Shown: positions 1 through 7,902 of the stretch, piece after piece | How the letters are laid out: each line of letters opens with the position of its first letter | How positions within the stretch are numbered: the stretch's first letter is position 1 | Source of the DNA: Bacteroidetes bacterium CG2_30_32_10 | GTDB taxonomy: Bacteria; Bacteroidota; Bacteroidia; Bacteroidales; CG2-30-32-10 | NCBI GenBank assembly: GCA_001872995.1 | Contig: MNXO01000068.1 | Span: 1-26,194 of the forward strand | Reading direction: 5' to 3' | Length of the DNA: 26,194 nt | Notes under the pieces: model-generated | The model's database searches: none | What the model saw: only the letters and a program-made list of their open reading frames with translations | Told to the model about the DNA's origin: nothing | Translations under genes and position numbers: made by a program

Positions 1-76
1 TGATATTAGAAATAAAAGTACACAATTTTAAAAAATAAAATGCAAACCTATACAATATTTTTTATTTAAAGAAAAA

Positions 77-1468
77 TTAATAACCTAAAATTTTGAGCAT
101 TGGCTTATAAGTTTGCTCCTTAGCAAAAAGTTTAGTGAAAATTTCACCATTTTCGTCTAAATCTATTGTAATATGTTTTGGAGCAGGTATAAGACAGTGT
201 TGAATTCCACCATACCCACCAAGCGATTCTTGGTACGCTCCAGTATGAAACAATCCAATATATTGAGGACCATTTTCTGGCAATTTAGGCAAGAAAACAG
301 CATTTGCGTGTGCTTCAGCGTTATAATAATCTTGACTATCGCAGGTTAGTCCACCTAAGTTAACTCTTTGATATTCACTTTCCCAATTGTTAATAGCAAG
401 TAAAATAAACCGTTGATTGATTGCCCATGTATCTGGCAATGTAGTCATAAAAGAACTGTCGATCATATACCAAAGCTCTCTATCATTTTGTTGTTTTTGA
501 TCAATAATAGAGTATAAAACAGCACCACTTTCTCCTACAGTATATGAACCAAACTCTGTAAAAATATTTGGTTCAGCAACTACGTTTCTTTCACAAATGT
601 ATTTTATTTGAGCAACTATTTCTTCAGCCATGTATTCATATTCATATTCAAATGACATAGAATTTTTTATTGGAAAGCCTCCACCAATATTTAATGAATC
701 TAATTCAGGACATACTTTTTTTAGTTCACAATATATATTAACACATTTTGTTAATTCATTCCAGTAATAAGCAGTGTCTCTAATTCCCGTATTAATAAAA
801 AAGTGGAGCATTTTAAGTTCAAATTTCGGGTTGTCTTTAATGTTTTCTAAATAAAAAGGAATAATATCATTGAATCTTATTCCTAGTCTAGAGGTGTAAA
901 AATCAAATTTAGGTTCTTCTTCTGATGCAATTCTAATAGCTAATTTGCATTTTTTTGATACTGCGGCATTGTAGATAGCGATTTCCGATTTGCTATCTAG
1001 AACTGGAATTGTGTTTTCAAAACCTAAATTTATAAGATTGGCAATATTTTCGAGATATTGAGGACGTTTAAACCCATTACAGATAATATACTTATTTTTT
1101 TTTATTTTACCATTTTTATATAGTTCTTCGATTATATGTATGTCAAATGCTGATGATGTTTCTAAATGCACATCGTTTTTTAATACTTCTTCTAAAACAA
1201 ATGAGAAGTGTGAACTCTTTGTACAATAACAATAATTGTATTCTCCATTATAATCGGCTTTTGCAATTGCAACATTAAACATTTTTTTTGCTTTCAAAAT
1301 TTGTTCGGTTATTCTAGGCAAATAAGATATTTTTAAAGGTGTTCCATATTGCGCAATAATGTTCATTAAAGGTATATTATTAAAATACAATTCGTTATCA
1401 ATAACTTTAAATTCATCTTGCGGAAAATTAAATGTTTGGTCTATTAAGTCTATATATTTATTCTTCAT
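77..1468 (-). CDS. speA: Arginine decarboxylase, fold-type III PLP enzyme
   Basis: Likely decarboxylates arginine to agmatine, the first step of polyamine synthesis, in the cytoplasm. The 463-residue protein has the layout of alanine-racemase-fold decarboxylases: the candidate PLP lysine in YCTKSS (K84), a phosphate-binding GGGFP loop (262-264), an EFGSYTVGES segment (305-314), the catalytic-Cys motif CDSQD (C376) and HTGAYQESLGGYGG near 408-421. Its length matches the short form common in Bacteroidota, not the roughly 650-residue E. coli SpeA. The ATG at 1468 gives an N-terminus (MKNKYIDLIDQTF) that fits this family. No agmatinase or deoxyhypusine-synthase-like gene follows within the window, but the left edge is only 76 nt away. 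A -33/-7 promoter candidate lies about 70 nt upstream. Ornithine or diaminopimelate decarboxylase activity is possible from fold alone; the family pattern favours arginine. Confidence 0.82.
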   Translation of the reverse strand: MKNKYIDLIDQTFNFPQDEFKVIDNELYFNNIPLMNIIAQYGTPLKISYLPRITEQILKAKKMFNVAIAKADYNGEYNYCYCTKSSHFSFVLEEVLKNDVHLETSSAFDIHIIEELYKNGKIKKNKYIICNGFKRPQYLENIANLINLGFENTIPVLDSKSEIAIYNAAVSKKCKLAIRIASEEEPKFDFYTSRLGIRFNDIIPFYLENIKDNPKFELKMLHFFINTGIRDTAYYWNELTKCVNIYCELKKVCPELDSLNIGGGFPIKNSMSFEYEYEYMAEEIVAQIKYICERNVVAEPNIFTEFGSYTVGESGAVLYSIIDQKQQNDRELWYMIDSSFMTTLPDTWAINQRFILLAINNWESEYQRVNLGGLTCDSQDYYNAEAHANAVFLPKLPENGPQYIGLFHTGAYQESLGGYGGIQHCLIPAPKHITIDLDENGEIFTKLFAKEQTYKPMLKILGY

Positions 1469-1537
1469 TTTAAAATGTAATTAAGGTGGATCTATAAAAA
1501 ATACTATAAGTAAACTACTTGAATTGAAAATATTTTA

Positions 1538-1567
1538 CAAAAGTATCAATTAATATATTTAATCAAA
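1538..1567 (-). promoter_or_regulatory. Bacteroidota-type promoter for the arginine decarboxylase gene
   Basis: On the minus strand a TTTG (-33, complement of 1564-1567) is followed after 18 nt by TACTTTTG (-7, complement of 1538-1545), matching the Bacteroidota sigma-ABfr consensus TTTG/TAnnTTTG. The spacer is slightly short. The predicted leader is about 60 nt. Position and orientation fit the gene starting at 1468; no experimental support. Confidence 0.5.
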
Positions 1568-1805
1568 AATAAATTTTGTCTTTTTTTAGTCTTACTTAAT
1601 AAAAGAATGCTTATTACCCAAATAATTATAAATCACTTTTTTTGTGTACATATTTGATTAAAAATAGCCTTTAATAATAATAACCTACAATCCATTTTTT
1701 TTGATTTAATGAATATTTATTACTAAATAATGGGCTAATTTAGTTGTGGCTTTTATATTGGTTGATTTTTTTTATATAAATTCTTTATATGTTTTGTTTT
1801 TATAT

Positions 1806-1813
1806 TACCTTTG
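1806..1813 (+). promoter_or_regulatory. Predicted -7 box of the SPFH gene
   Basis: TACCTTTG matches the Bacteroidota -7 consensus TAnnTTTG exactly and sits 39 nt upstream of the ATG at 1853. I find no TTTG at the proper -33 distance. The box contains the TTG at 1811, which would otherwise be an upstream start codon for the SPFH gene; this argues against that start. Confidence 0.5.
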
Positions 1814-1852
1814 AATAAATTAAATTTATTAATTAACATAAAAAAGAAACAA

Positions 1853-2743
1853 ATGGAAACATCATTTTATTTTATTATTGCAGGCGTAATATTCATCTTC
1901 TTTCTAGGAGTAAGAATAGTGAGACCAACACATAGAGGATTAATTGAAAGACTTGGGAAATACTATCATTTTGCTAACCCTGGTTTTCATTGGATAATCC
2001 CTTTTATCGACAGATTGTTTTTGGTAAACATTACCGAGCAAATGGTAAATGCAGAATCACAAGAAATTATTACAAACGATAACCTTAATGCAAGTGTGGA
2101 TGCACAGGTTTACTTTAAAGTAATAGAATCAGAAGACGGGGTAAAGAGTTCGCAATACTCTGTTAATAATTACAAATGGCAGATTGTTAATCTTGCTCGT
2201 ACTACATTAAGAAATATAATAGGTACACTAACACTTAAATCTGCAAACAGTGAAAGAGGTAAAATAAATGCTGAATTGCACCATACATTATGCGATGAAA
2301 CTAGTACTTGGGGGATTACCATTGTACGTACTGAATTAAAAGAAATTGACCCTCCCAAAGATGTACAAGAAACGATGAATAAGGTTGTAAAAGCCGAAAA
2401 CGAAAAAATTGCTGCAATTGACTTTGCTACTGCAGCTGAAACGTTTGCAGATGGCGAAAAGCGTGCAAAAATAAAAGAAGCAGAAGGTTTTAAACAATCG
2501 AAAATATTACATGCTGAAGGTGAAGCAGAAGCTATTAGATTGGTGAATGAAGCTGCTGATAAATTTTTTACTGGAAATGCACAATTATTAAAGAAACTAG
2601 AAACTGTTGAAGCTTCCCTTAAATTAAATGCCAAGATTGTTATACCTACTGGAACAGAATTAGTAAATGTGATAGGTGAAATGGCTGGTGTATTGCCATT
2701 AAATATTAAAAAAGATAATAGAGAAATTAAAGAAGGTAAATAA
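1853..2743 (+). CDS. SPFH/band-7 (stomatin-like) membrane protein
   Basis: A 296-residue stomatin/paraslipin-type protein, a family of membrane-anchored oligomeric scaffolds that organise lipid microdomains and often regulate proteases. One N-terminal membrane segment (residues 3-22, SFYFIIAGVIFIFFLG) is followed at once by the band-7 entry motif RGLIERLGKYYHFANPGFHW and the SPFH core to about residue 165. An Ala/Glu/Lys-rich helical region with AENEKIAA and AEGEAEAIRL follows, typical of the family's coiled coil. The frame is open back to a TTG at 1811, but the ATG at 1853 places the membrane segment at the N-terminus and lies just after the -7 box. No NfeD partner gene is adjacent, although this family often pairs with one. 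Specific function unknown. Confidence 0.88.
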   Translation: METSFYFIIAGVIFIFFLGVRIVRPTHRGLIERLGKYYHFANPGFHWIIPFIDRLFLVNITEQMVNAESQEIITNDNLNASVDAQVYFKVIESEDGVKSSQYSVNNYKWQIVNLARTTLRNIIGTLTLKSANSERGKINAELHHTLCDETSTWGITIVRTELKEIDPPKDVQETMNKVVKAENEKIAAIDFATAAETFADGEKRAKIKEAEGFKQSKILHAEGEAEAIRLVNEAADKFFTGNAQLLKKLETVEASLKLNAKIVIPTGTELVNVIGEMAGVLPLNIKKDNREIKEGK

Positions 2744-2829
2744 TTAATAATCCTTTAATATTTCAGATTTTGGGAAAAACCCCTAAAATTTGATTTACTT
2801 GATTTAAAAATTTAGATTATGATTAAATA

Positions 2830-2860
2830 GAAACGCCATCTTAGATTAGGATGGCGTTTC
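2830..2860. terminator. Bidirectional hairpin terminator
   Basis: A perfect 11-bp inverted repeat (GAAACGCCATC, 2830-2840, and its complement, 2850-2860) with a 9-nt loop lies between two convergent genes (stops at 2743 and 2893). It is notably GC-richer than its surroundings. The + side is followed by TGCTTTTC, the minus side by an AT-rich stretch, so a shared terminator is the simplest reading. Confidence 0.8.
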
Positions 2861-2892
2861 TGCTTTTCTCAATGAGGTATAATAATATGAAT

Positions 2893-4749
2893 CTATTTCA
2901 TTTTTTTTGGTTTTATCATATTTTCGGGTTGCAAAATAGAATCTAACTCCTCTTTAGAAAGTAGCTTTCTTTCAATCACCAATTGATAAACGCTTCTATT
3001 GTTTTCTAAAGCATCTTTAGCAAGAGTGTTGCATATATCATGCCCAAGTGCAGGAGTTAATGCAGTAACTAATCCAATACTATTTTCTACCATTTCACGG
3101 CAATGTTTTTCGTTAGCAGTAATTCCACTTATACATTTTGAAGCAAGAGTAGTCATTCCGTTTTTTAGCATTTCAATTGATTCGAAAAGACAATGAACAA
3201 TAACAGGTTCCATTACATTTAATTGTAATTGTCCAGCTTCGGCAGCAAGTGTTACTGTTAAATCATTACCAATTACTTTAAAAGCAATTTGGTTAACCAC
3301 TTCTGGTATAACAGGGTTCACTTTGCCAGGCATAATAGATGAGCCAGGTTGCATAGGAGGCAAATTAATTTCGTGAAATCCTGTTCTGGGTCCTGAAGAT
3401 AATAAACGTAAGTCGTTGCAAATCTTTGATAATTTAACAGCAAGACGTTTAATGGCGGAAGAATACATTATAAAAGCGCCAGTATCTTGGGTTGCTTCAA
3501 TAAGATTTGCGGCTAAAACAATATTTAAACCAGTAATATCACGTAACTGTGTAACAACTTTATCGCTATAGTCTGGTTCTGAATTAATTCCAGTTCCTAT
3601 TGCTGTAGCACCCATATTTACTTCTAAGAAAAGTTTGGCATTTTGTTCTAATCTTTCAATTTCTTCAGCAAGTGTAGCGGCATAAGCTTCAAATTCTTGT
3701 CCAAGAGTCATAGGAACAGCATCTTGCAATTGAGTACGCCCCATTTTTATTATTTGTTTAAACTCGATGGCTTTGTTTTTAAATGTGTAAATAAGCAACT
3801 GCAATACTTCAATTAATTTTTTATTACTATAAATAAGAGCTATTTTAACTGAAGTTGGATATGCGTCATTAGTAGATTGCGATAAGTTTACATGATTATT
3901 TGGATGACAATGTTCATATTCGCCTTTTTCGTAACCAAGAATTTCTAATGCCCTATTAGCAATAACTTCATTAGCATTCATATTTGTTGAAGTGCCAGCA
4001 CCACCTTGTATCATATCTACAACAAAATGAAAATGATATTTACCATTAATAATTTCAGCACAAGCTTGCACAATAGCATCAGTTACAGGTTTTGAAATAA
4101 GTTCTAATTCGTAATTTGCTTTAGCAGCAGCCATTTTAACCATCGCAAGCGATTCAATCAATACCGGATAAAAGTTTAATGTTATTCCGCTAATATTAAA
4201 GTTTTCGAGTGCTCGCATAGTTTGAACACCATAATAATATTCTTGTGGAACCTCTCTATTTCCAAGTAAATCGTGTTCTATTTTTGTTCTACCCGACTCG
4301 TATTGTGCTGCAGAATTAATCATTCTCGAATTTGCTTGACGCATTCTCCTAGAAATTACTTTAGAGACATTAGATAATATTTTAACTGCTATTTTGCCAT
4401 TTGAGTCAAAAAAATTAATGTTAATAACTAAAGCAGTAGTTTTTAAAACTGCTCTTGCCGATGTAGAGTGTGGCGAATCGTCCATTAATGAACCTTCTCC
4501 TAGAAAATCATACTTATTAAAAAAACACAACTGCTTTTCCTCACCAAAAACGGTCTTTTTAAAAAGTTCAACTTCACCATCCTCTATTATAAAAATATTT
4601 TTACGAGGATTATTCTCAGAAAACAAAAATTCGCCTGCATCATAAACATGCATAGTTATGTTATCAGAGAGTATTTGCAATTCATCAATGCTTAAACCTT
4701 TGAATAGCTCAATTTTCTTGATAAATTCTTTTATTAATGCTTTTTCCAT
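2893..4749 (-). CDS. aspA: Aspartate ammonia-lyase with N-terminal cNMP-binding-like domain
   Basis: A 618-residue fusion. Residues 1 to about 145 form a Crp-type cyclic-nucleotide-binding fold (LFKGLSIDELQILSDN, then FIIEDGEVELFKK, then FLGEGSLMDDSPHSTSARA). From about 155 a full aspartase follows, starting with IEHDLLGNREVPQEYYYGV. Catalytic features are present: GAGTSTNMNANE (250-261), NDAYPTSVK (294-302) and the superfamily SS-loop GSSIMPGKVNP (469-479; expected catalytic Ser470, with Lys476 and Asn478). The continuation VIPEVVNQ favours aspartase over fumarase. Expected reaction: L-aspartate to fumarate and ammonia, cytoplasmic. Ordinary aspartases are about 470 residues, so the front 150 are an addition. 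In the phosphate-binding cassette the usual Pro-Arg-x-Ala-Thr is PHSTS, so the key Arg is missing. A -7 box (TATCTTTG) lies just upstream. The ligand, if any, is unknown. Confidence 0.9.
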   Translation of the reverse strand: MEKALIKEFIKKIELFKGLSIDELQILSDNITMHVYDAGEFLFSENNPRKNIFIIEDGEVELFKKTVFGEEKQLCFFNKYDFLGEGSLMDDSPHSTSARAVLKTTALVININFFDSNGKIAVKILSNVSKVISRRMRQANSRMINSAAQYESGRTKIEHDLLGNREVPQEYYYGVQTMRALENFNISGITLNFYPVLIESLAMVKMAAAKANYELELISKPVTDAIVQACAEIINGKYHFHFVVDMIQGGAGTSTNMNANEVIANRALEILGYEKGEYEHCHPNNHVNLSQSTNDAYPTSVKIALIYSNKKLIEVLQLLIYTFKNKAIEFKQIIKMGRTQLQDAVPMTLGQEFEAYAATLAEEIERLEQNAKLFLEVNMGATAIGTGINSEPDYSDKVVTQLRDITGLNIVLAANLIEATQDTGAFIMYSSAIKRLAVKLSKICNDLRLLSSGPRTGFHEINLPPMQPGSSIMPGKVNPVIPEVVNQIAFKVIGNDLTVTLAAEAGQLQLNVMEPVIVHCLFESIEMLKNGMTTLASKCISGITANEKHCREMVENSIGLVTALTPALGHDICNTLAKDALENNRSVYQLVIERKLLSKEELDSILQPENMIKPKKMK

Positions 4750-4768
4750 ATTAATTATTATTTTTTTG

Positions 4769-4776
4769 CAAAGATA
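4769..4776 (-). promoter_or_regulatory. Predicted -7 box of the aspartase fusion gene
   Basis: The minus strand reads TATCTTTG, an exact TAnnTTTG match, 20 nt upstream of the ATG at 4749. No good -33 partner is seen. The implied leader is very short (around 12-15 nt). Confidence 0.5.
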
Positions 4777-4840
4777 ACTATTTAAGAAAATCTATGGAAT
4801 TTGATTAATTTTAACATCTAAAAACAAAAATCTTAAAATT

Positions 4841-5806
4841 ATGAAAAGAAACTTTAAAAATTTAATGGTAATAGCAGCGTTTTTATTGATGAATGCTCAA
4901 TTATCTGGTTGTGGTAAAATGAAAGAAAAAATGAATCTTGATGGGAATTCTAAAACTAATGAAGTCAATTCAGATGTTTCCGTTTATTCTGCACCACCAC
5001 CTTCCCCTCAAGAATATACTATAAAGGATGAAATGAAGAAAAGCAGTAGTCCTGGCGGAAATACTGGAATGACAAATAATGATGCTGATATTGGTTTCAA
5101 TACTTCCGATAAAATTGACGATAGCAAAGAAATTATTGAAAAAGTACCTTCAAAAATTATTAAAACTGCAGATATTAAGATTCAAGTAAAAAATTATAAT
5201 GATAGTCGCAAGAAGATTCTATCATTAGTGAATCAAATTGGAGCTTATGTGCAATCAGAAAATCAGACTAATTATAATGCAAGTATTGATAATATAATGG
5301 TAATACGTGTTAAATCAGAAGAATTTGACAATTTGGTTGAAAAATTACTGGAAGAGTCAATTTATGTAGATAGTAAAAAAATAGTTGCAGATGATATTAC
5401 TGAGGAATTTGTGGATGTTCAAGCTCGTTTAAAATCAAAGAAAGAAACAGAACTCCAATATATAGAGCTATTGAAAAAAGCAAAAACAATTAATGAAATT
5501 CTTTATGTTCAGCAATATATAAAGCCGATTCGAGAAGAAATTGAATCATTTGAAGGAAGGTTAAAATATATGAATGACAAAGCATCCTATAGTACCATAA
5601 ATCTAACTTTTTATGAAAAAATTCCTTATACAATGGCTCCTTCAGTTGAAAACGGATTTTTATATAGAATAGGCAAAGCTTTTTCAGGTGGTTGGAATGT
5701 ATTACTTTCTTTTTTTATTGGAATTGTAGCATTATGGCCATTATGGCTAATAGGAGGAGCTGTATTATTTACTATTTTGCATTTGGTAAAAAGAAAAAAG
5801 AAATAA
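4841..5806 (+). CDS. DUF4349-type membrane lipoprotein
   Basis: A 321-residue envelope protein of unknown function. The N-terminus is a lipoprotein signal ending in LSGC (Cys24). A low-complexity Ser/Pro/Asn-rich linker runs to about residue 95. The conserved DUF4349-like region follows: KIIKTADIKIQVKNY, then DVQARLKSKKETELQYIELLKKAKTINEIL and IREEIESFEGRLKYM, a helical hairpin. One C-terminal membrane helix (about 284-312) and a basic KRKKK end complete it. A lipid anchor at one end and a transmembrane helix at the other suggest a protein tethered at both ends at the inner membrane. It stands alone, divergent from the aspartase gene, with 210 nt before the next operon's ATG. Family assignment is from recognition of the motif pattern only. 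Confidence 0.78.
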   Translation: MKRNFKNLMVIAAFLLMNAQLSGCGKMKEKMNLDGNSKTNEVNSDVSVYSAPPPSPQEYTIKDEMKKSSSPGGNTGMTNNDADIGFNTSDKIDDSKEIIEKVPSKIIKTADIKIQVKNYNDSRKKILSLVNQIGAYVQSENQTNYNASIDNIMVIRVKSEEFDNLVEKLLEESIYVDSKKIVADDITEEFVDVQARLKSKKETELQYIELLKKAKTINEILYVQQYIKPIREEIESFEGRLKYMNDKASYSTINLTFYEKIPYTMAPSVENGFLYRIGKAFSGGWNVLLSFFIGIVALWPLWLIGGAVLFTILHLVKRKKK

Positions 5807-6025
5807 ACAATTACTAAAAATAATTAATTAGTCTTAGCATTCTTTTTATTTGTAATTTCAACATTAAGCAAATTAAGGAATACTAAGGCTTTTCGTTGTT
5901 TTTAAAAAATAATTTGCAAATTATCTTTTGTAAATTTGTTAAATATGAAAATTAATTTTACTTTTGCACCCCTATTTAATAGGTAGGTATTTGAAATTGA
6001 ATTAGAAAAGATATTATTGAATAAA
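5807..6025 (+). other. rplM upstream region and leader
   Basis: This gap has no coding frame of note. It holds the translation operon promoter and a leader of about 50 nt. At 5971-5983 CCTATTTAATAGG can form a small 5-bp hairpin at or next to the predicted transcription start. Autoregulatory leaders upstream of L13 genes have been proposed for Bacteroidia, but I cannot verify a match from sequence alone. Confidence 0.35.
5935..5966 (+). promoter_or_regulatory. Promoter of the rplM-rpsI-rpsB-tsf operon
   Basis: A -33 TTTG (5935-5938), a 20-nt spacer and a -7 TACTTTTG (5959-5966) match the Bacteroidota housekeeping consensus fully. The bases after the box read CACCCC. Predicted transcription start is around 5971-5974, about 50 nt before the rplM ATG. 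This is one of the two best promoters in the window. Confidence 0.75.
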
Positions 6026-6481
6026 ATGGATACATTAACTTATAAAACTGTATCTGCAAGCAAAGAAACTGTTAAGAAAGAATGGTTTATTGTAGATGCA
6101 GAGAACGAAATTCTTGGAAGACTTGCTTCTAAAGTTGCACAGGTATTAAGAGGCAAATTAAAGACTAGTTTTACTCCTCATGCAGATTGTGGAGATTACG
6201 TAATAGTTATTAATGCTGAAAAAATAAAATTAACTGGCAACAAATTAAATGACAAAGAATATGTTCGCCATACTGGATACCCTGGTGGACAACGCTTTTC
6301 AACACCTAAAGAATTAATGGCTAAGAATCCTGCTGTGATTATAGAAAAAGCAGTTAAAGGAATGCTACCTAAAAACAAATTAGCGAGTGCCATCTATAGT
6401 AATTTATATGTATATAAAGGAACAGAGCATCCTCATGCTGCTCAACAACCCAAGGAACTTAAATTAAAATCTATTAAATAA
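6026..6481 (+). CDS. rplM: 50S ribosomal protein L13 (uL13)
   Basis: A 151-residue large-subunit protein, first gene of the operon. Recognised by EWFIVDAENEILGRLASKVAQVLRGK near the N-terminus, GDYVIVINAEKIKLTGNK, the HTGYPGG segment and GMLPKNKLASAIYSNLYVYKGTEHPHAAQQP at the C-terminus. The frame extends back to a TTG at 6017, but the ATG at 6026 gives the Bacteroidota-typical start MDTLTYKT and is preferred. Only 4 nt separate its stop from rpsI, so the two are co-transcribed and probably co-translated, as in most bacteria. Confidence 0.97.
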   Translation: MDTLTYKTVSASKETVKKEWFIVDAENEILGRLASKVAQVLRGKLKTSFTPHADCGDYVIVINAEKIKLTGNKLNDKEYVRHTGYPGGQRFSTPKELMAKNPAVIIEKAVKGMLPKNKLASAIYSNLYVYKGTEHPHAAQQPKELKLKSIK

Positions 6482-6485
6482 AAAT

Positions 6486-6872
6486 ATGGAAGTAATCAAC
6501 ACACTTGGAAGAAGGAAAACAGCAGTTGCCCGCATTTATTTTAAAGAGGGAAGTGGTGTAATAACCGTTAATAAAAAAGATTATAAAGTATATTTTCCAA
6601 CATCGGTTTTACAATATTATGTTACACAGCCATTAGAATTAACCGCATTAATGGGTCAATATGATATTAAAGTAAACCTTGACGGTGGTGGCGTTACTGG
6701 TCAAGCACAGGCGTTAAGTTTAGCTATTTCAAGAGCTTTATGCAAAATGAATGCTGAGTTAAGACCAATTTTAAAAGCAAAAGGTTTAATGAGACGCGAT
6801 CCACGCATGGTTGAACGTAAAAAACCTGGTCAGAAAAAAGCACGTAAGAAATTTCAATTTAGTAAACGATAA
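6486..6872 (+). CDS. rpsI: 30S ribosomal protein S9 (uS9)
   Basis: A 128-residue small-subunit protein of normal length. It opens with NTLGRRKTAVARIYFKEGSG, has the GGGVTGQAQALSLAISRAL core and RRDPRMVERKKPGQKKARKKFQFSKR at the end; this basic C-terminal tail ending in SKR reaches the P-site tRNA in known ribosomes. Second gene of the operon, 4 nt after rplM and 27 nt before rpsB. Confidence 0.98.
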   Translation: MEVINTLGRRKTAVARIYFKEGSGVITVNKKDYKVYFPTSVLQYYVTQPLELTALMGQYDIKVNLDGGGVTGQAQALSLAISRALCKMNAELRPILKAKGLMRRDPRMVERKKPGQKKARKKFQFSKR

Positions 6873-6899
6873 TATTATTTTTCGGAATATAAAAAATAT

Positions 6900-7865
6900 A
6901 TGGCAAGAACTACCTATAATGAATTGTTAGAAGCAGGTGTTCATTTTGGACATCTAAAGAGAAAATGGAATCCCAATATGGCTCCTTATATTTTTATGGA
7001 ACGTAACGGAATACACATTATTGACCTAAATAAAACTGTTGCAAAAATAGATGAAGCTGCAATTGCAATGAAACAAATTGCAAAATCAGGTAAAAAAATT
7101 CTTTTTGTTGCAACCAAAAAACAGGCAAAAATAATTGTGTCTGAAATAGTTAGCAAGGCAAATATGCCTTATGTTACGGAAAGATGGCCTGGAGGTATGC
7201 TCACCAACTTTGCTACCATAAGAAAAGCAGTCAAAAAGATGGCAACAATTGATAAAATGGTTACCGATGGTACTTTTGACAATATTTCTAAAAAAGAAAA
7301 ATTGCAAATTCAACGCGAAAGAGCTAAATTAGAAAAAAACTTAGGAAGTATTTCTGATTTAACTAGATTACCAGCTGCAGTATTTGTTGTAGATATATTA
7401 AAAGAGCATATTGCTGTTGCAGAAGCTAAAAAATTAAATATACCTACATTTGCAATAGTTGATACCAACTCAAATCCTAATGAAGTAGATTTTCCAATTC
7501 CTGCAAATGACGACGCATCTAAGTCTATTTCTGTTGTTGTAAATTTGATGATTCAAGCAATTGAAGAAGGTTTAGCAGAACGCAAATTTGATAAAGACAA
7601 ACAAGCTGCTGATGAAGAAAGAGAAGTTGAAGAAACAGAAAATGTTAAATCAAAAACTCTTAAAGATGTTGAAGATGATGAAGATGATGCAATTACTGCT
7701 AAGAAGAATTTTGATGCAAAAGGGATAACTCCAATTGTAAAAATTAAAATCAAAGCAGAAGACTCAGAAGAAGATATTAATATGAAGAAATCTGGAATAT
7801 CTAGACCTGCTAATAAAGGGGTAGCTCCTAAAAAAACATTAACAAAGAAACCTTTTAAAAAATAA
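6900..7865 (+). CDS. rpsB: 30S ribosomal protein S2 (uS2) with acidic/basic C-terminal extension
   Basis: The S2 core fills residues 1 to about 228: LLEAGVHFGHLKRKWNPNMAPYIFMERNGIHIIDL, YVTERWPGGMLTNFATI, RLPAAVFVVDILKEHIAVAEAKKLNIPTFAIVDTNSNP. S2 binds the 30S neck with S1. The remaining roughly 95 residues are unusual: a Glu/Asp-rich stretch (EEREVEETENV, VEDDEDD), a short VKIKIKAED segment and a Lys/Pro-rich end (KKTLTKKPFKK). Standard S2 is about 230-260 residues, so this is a real low-complexity extension; the reading frame is intact and runs into the normal 37-nt spacer before tsf. Extended S2 proteins occur in other Bacteroidota; the tail's role is unknown. Confidence 0.96.
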   Translation: MARTTYNELLEAGVHFGHLKRKWNPNMAPYIFMERNGIHIIDLNKTVAKIDEAAIAMKQIAKSGKKILFVATKKQAKIIVSEIVSKANMPYVTERWPGGMLTNFATIRKAVKKMATIDKMVTDGTFDNISKKEKLQIQRERAKLEKNLGSISDLTRLPAAVFVVDILKEHIAVAEAKKLNIPTFAIVDTNSNPNEVDFPIPANDDASKSISVVVNLMIQAIEEGLAERKFDKDKQAADEEREVEETENVKSKTLKDVEDDEDDAITAKKNFDAKGITPIVKIKIKAEDSEEDINMKKSGISRPANKGVAPKKTLTKKPFKK

Positions 7866-7902
7866 TGTTTTCAAATAAAAGATTAATATAACAATTACAA
7901 GA

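Larger units (their letters stand above)
1469..1852. other. Divergent intergenic region, AT-rich
   Basis: This spacer lies between the divergent arginine decarboxylase and SPFH genes. It is very AT-rich and holds one candidate promoter for each flanking gene. I see no RNA gene, hairpin of note or plausible coding frame in the remainder. Confidence 0.6.

Noticed and set aside
2893..4749. Fumarase (class II) identity for the lyase domain
   Set aside because: The SS-loop continuation VIPEVVNQ and the IEHDLLGNREVP start fit aspartase; fumarase usually has a different residue pattern after the loop. Not excluded biochemically.
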